DNA of 6,935 bases from positions 1-6,935 of the forward strand of contig CAKSWM010000073.1 of assembly GCA_934511545.1 (NCBI GenBank), read 5' to 3'. The notes beneath the pieces are model-generated. The model searched no databases, was not told the origin of the DNA, and saw only the letters and a program-made list of their open reading frames with translations. Source of the stretch: an uncultured Oscillospiraceae bacterium. Its GTDB lineage: Bacteria > Bacillota > Clostridia > Oscillospirales > Oscillospiraceae. Positions 4,966 through 6,935 of this stretch are shown piece by piece. The translations under genes were made by a program, and so were the position numbers. The number at the start of each line of letters is the position of its first letter. Position 1 is the stretch's first letter.

Positions 4966-6129
4966 ATGAGCGAGTATAAGCCCACGGCCGGAAAACTGGC
5001 GTCGCTTCTGGAGTCGGAGCCGCGGCTGAAGGAACTTCTGGAAAAATCGATCAGAGCGGCGGCAAAAGAAAATCCGGATCCGCGCACGAACCCGGTACGT
5101 TCGCTTGAGGACTATTTTCATTTTATCGACAGGTGCAGCGGCTCTATGCCCTGGGATCTGCTGGACGGGGCGGAGGACGACGGCGTCTACGACCGCATAG
5201 ATCAGGGACTCAACTATTTTTACTTTCTCAATGACCGGCCGCTCGCAGAGCTGGACGGACGCGGGCTTTACAATGCTTCGGTGCAGTACGTCGGGGCCTA
5301 CCGCAGCTGGCTTGTTGAGTTCGCGCGGGGGTGGGGAGAGTATCTCAGCCGGCCGGAAACCTGGGGGGATGAGTATCTTGCGCTTGCCCGCTCGGACGAA
5401 CGCTTTGGTCTCGGCAAAGGTTGGTATGAGTCTCCCGATAACTGGCACAGCTTCAACGACTTTTTCGCCCGGCGCCTGTCGTCCCCGGCGGTGCGGCCGA
5501 TCGCCGCGGAGGGAGACGACAGCGTCGTCTGTTCTCCGGCGGACTCAACGCCCTGCGGTGTCTGGAAAATTGATGACGACAGCAAAATTATCTGTAGTGG
5601 AGAGAAAAACGTGAAATCGCAGAATTTTGCCTCAGTCTGCGATCTGCTGGGTCCGGACAGCCGTTACCGCGAAAGCTTCGCGGGAGGGAGCCTGACCCAC
5701 AGCTTTCTGGATGTGCATGACTACCACCGCTATCATTTTCCCGTGAGCGGCAGGGTACTGGAAGCCGGCCTGATCCCTCAGGAGTGCGCTTCCGGCGGAC
5801 TGACGCGCTGGGACGCGGAGCGCAGAAAGTATGTTCTGGACTCGGAGCTGCCGGACTGGCAGATGAACGAGACCCGCGGCTGCGTCGTCGTTGAGACGGA
5901 GAGAGGGCTTGCCGCGCTGCTGCCGGTCGGCATGTCGCAGGTGTCGTCCGTGAACTTCGGGCCGGATGTAAAGCCGGGGGCGCGGTTCAGAAAGGGCGAC
6001 GAGCTGGGATGGTTCCTGTTCGGGGGCTCGGATTTTGTCATGGTGTTTCAGAAAAGTATGGGGTTTGAACTGACCGCCCGTGCCGGGGAGCATATACTCA
6101 TGGGGCAGGAATACGGAAAACTGAAATAA
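4966..6129 (+). CDS. Phosphatidylserine decarboxylase-family pyruvoyl enzyme with long N-terminal region
   Basis: A 387-residue member of the phosphatidylserine decarboxylase (PSD) family, self-cleaving enzymes with a pyruvoyl group that convert phosphatidylserine to phosphatidylethanolamine at the membrane. Visible family landmarks are FNDFFARRL...VRPIA (163-180), SPAD with Asp192, DYHRYHFPVSG with His254, NETRGCVVVETERG (301-314) and FGGS with Ser355. Asp, His and Ser form the known self-cleavage set. Cleavage between Gly354 and Ser355 would give a large beta chain and a 33-residue alpha chain with the N-terminal pyruvoyl. About 160 residues precede the FF-x-R-x-L motif, roughly 100 more than in ordinary clostridial-type PSDs. 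This resembles the subgroup with an extra N-terminal domain (the PSDC type also seen in fungal PsiD-like aromatic amino acid decarboxylases). No pssA neighbour is present, so an amino-acid-like substrate is a real alternative. The start is set by GGAGG at 4953-4957. No transmembrane segment is obvious. Confidence 0.85.
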   Translation: MSEYKPTAGKLASLLESEPRLKELLEKSIRAAAKENPDPRTNPVRSLEDYFHFIDRCSGSMPWDLLDGAEDDGVYDRIDQGLNYFYFLNDRPLAELDGRGLYNASVQYVGAYRSWLVEFARGWGEYLSRPETWGDEYLALARSDERFGLGKGWYESPDNWHSFNDFFARRLSSPAVRPIAAEGDDSVVCSPADSTPCGVWKIDDDSKIICSGEKNVKSQNFASVCDLLGPDSRYRESFAGGSLTHSFLDVHDYHRYHFPVSGRVLEAGLIPQECASGGLTRWDAERRKYVLDSELPDWQMNETRGCVVVETERGLAALLPVGMSQVSSVNFGPDVKPGARFRKGDELGWFLFGGSDFVMVFQKSMGFELTARAGEHILMGQEYGKLK

Positions 6130-6163
6130 AAAACTCCGGAGCCCGCCGGGCTCCGGAGTTTTT
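6128..6163. terminator. Bidirectional intrinsic terminator between decarboxylase and azlCD
   Basis: A perfect 12-bp GC-rich stem (6133-6144 with 6148-6159) has a 3-nt loop. It is flanked by A6 (6128-6133) and T5 (6159-6163), so it works in both directions. The flanking A-run overlaps the decarboxylase stop codon. The hairpin lies just past the end of azlD on the other strand and serves both convergent units. Confidence 0.92.
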
Positions 6164-6167
6164 GGCG

Positions 6168-6473
6168 TCATACAAGAAATTCAACTATGAAAACCGCCGC
6201 ACAGCCGAGGACGGAAACGAGGAAAAGGCTTGCGCCCTTCCAGGCGAGCACAATGTCCGCGATAAGCGCAGCTGCCGCCGAAATCGGGCTCTGCGTTGCG
6301 TCAAGGATCGCAGGAAAGGTCATAACGGAGAGCGTCACATAAGGCACATAGTACAGAAAAGAACGGATGAACCGGTTCTTGATATCGTGACGGATCAGCG
6401 TAAGCGGCAGTACACGGACCAGATATGTAACGGAGGCCATAACGAGAATGTAGAGATAGGGGCTGTATTTCAC
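6168..6473 (-). CDS. azlD: AzlD-family branched-chain amino acid exporter subunit
   Basis: A 101-residue, very hydrophobic protein of the AzlD family, the small partner of AzlC. The pair exports branched-chain amino acids, and loss of control of it in Bacillus subtilis gives 4-azaleucine resistance. Four membrane segments are visible at about 6-26, 38-57, 64-78 and 81-100. The family-typical YLVRVLPL (17-24) and the FLYYVPY...M-T-F-P-A-I-L segment (39-57) are present. Length is normal for the family. It starts with GTG at 6473, supported by AAAGGAGG at 6481-6488, and overlaps the azlC stop by 4 nt (GTGA), implying coupled translation. Confidence 0.88.
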   Translation of the reverse strand: MKYSPYLYILVMASVTYLVRVLPLTLIRHDIKNRFIRSFLYYVPYVTLSVMTFPAILDATQSPISAAAALIADIVLAWKGASLFLVSVLGCAAVFIVEFLV

Positions 6474-6935
6474 TGCTCGTCCTCCTTTCGCGGAAAAATG
6501 ACAGCCGCCGCGGCGGAAATGACGACCGTCAGGAGTATTATTTTGAGTCCGGACGACATAAAGTCAAATATGGCCAGCCTGTTTAGCAGATAGCTCGACA
6601 GAAAGGACACGCCTATGACAAGGGCGATTATCCGGCTCTTTTTAGCAGGCGGGATTATGATCGCGATGAACATGCCGTAAAGCGCAACGCCCAGCGCGCT
6701 GAGTATGCGCGGCGGAAGAATATTGCCCAGCAGTACGCCGAGATATGTTCCGGCCACCCAGCCGGGCACGCCGAGCGAGACCATCCCGTAGTAATAAAAC
6801 GGGTTGAGCTTTTCCGGGACGGCGACCGCGGCCCCAAAGTATTCATCCGTAATAAAAAATCCAATGATCAGACGATGGATAAAGCGCGTATCCTCCGAGA
6901 ACTTCTGGCTGAGAGAGCAGGACATGAGCAGATAT
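6470..6935 (-). CDS. azlC: AzlC-family branched-chain amino acid exporter subunit, 3' part (5' end outside window)
   Basis: C-terminal portion of AzlC, the large membrane subunit of the AzlCD exporter. About 155 residues are visible, against roughly 230-240 for the family, and the frame is open to the window edge. The ATG at 6925 is internal: the sequence around it (YLLMSCSLSQKF) matches the middle of AzlC proteins. The family-typical FFITDEYFG follows, then VSLGVPGWVAGTYLGVLLG and three further hydrophobic segments, ending in a charged tail (PRKEDEEQ). Tight overlap with azlD places both in one operon, whose promoter is outside the window. Confidence 0.88.
   Translation of the reverse strand, partial: YLLMSCSLSQKFSEDTRFIHRLIIGFFITDEYFGAAVAVPEKLNPFYYYGMVSLGVPGWVAGTYLGVLLGNILPPRILSALGVALYGMFIAIIIPPAKKSRIIALVIGVSFLSSYLLNRLAIFDFMSSGLKIILLTVVISAAAAVIFPRKEDEQ

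Noticed and set aside
4873..5448. A 191-residue minus-strand open frame over the start of the decarboxylase gene
   Set aside because: It opposes the conserved PSD-family frame, and its sequence is arginine- and proline-rich shadow with no motif.

Overview
The window carries seven protein genes, two of them cut by the window edges, arranged in five transcription units with clear intrinsic terminators and AT-rich promoters. The strong GGAGG-type ribosome binding sites, moderately high GC coding sequence and AT-rich intergenic DNA suggest an anaerobic Bacillota (Clostridia-like) bacterium. That is inference from style only; no marker gene fixes the taxon.

Layout from left to right. (1) The 3' part of a GNAT acetyltransferase gene (+ strand) ends at 368. 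(2) A hairpin terminator at 378-414 separates it from a three-gene minus-strand operon (2777 down to 432) of tandem paralogues. Each paralogue encodes a helical N-terminus, a SnoaL/NTF2-like domain and a shared C-terminal tail. The operon has a well-formed sigma70-type promoter at 2809-2837, and a 6-7-6 dyad at 2832-2850 overlaps its -35 box. (3) Upstream of it, in the same orientation but with its own promoter and terminator, lies a 597-residue right-handed parallel beta-helix protein gene (4789 down to 2996). The same 50-residue module occurs at both ends of this protein, 25/50 identical without gaps. (4) Divergent from it is a 387-residue phosphatidylserine-decarboxylase-family gene (4966-6129, +) with a complete Asp/His/Gly-Gly-Ser catalytic set and an unusually long N-terminal region. 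(5) Across a bidirectional terminator (6128-6163) lie azlD and the 3' part of azlC (minus strand), a branched-chain amino acid exporter pair joined by a GTGA overlap.

The part that ordinary families explain least is 432-4789: a cytoplasm-predicted beta-helix protein next to three diverged SnoaL-like paralogues. In SnoaL-like dehydratases and isomerases the NTF2 pocket is the active site. Here the sequence T-P-x-[IV]-x-V-A-x-D-x-x-T-A-K-G is shared by all three, but the histidine just before it is kept in two and replaced by methionine in the third. I read this as a possible small-molecule-processing or binding locus of unknown substrate. No function can be assigned from the sequence alone. 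The flanking GNAT, decarboxylase and azlCD genes look like independent units.
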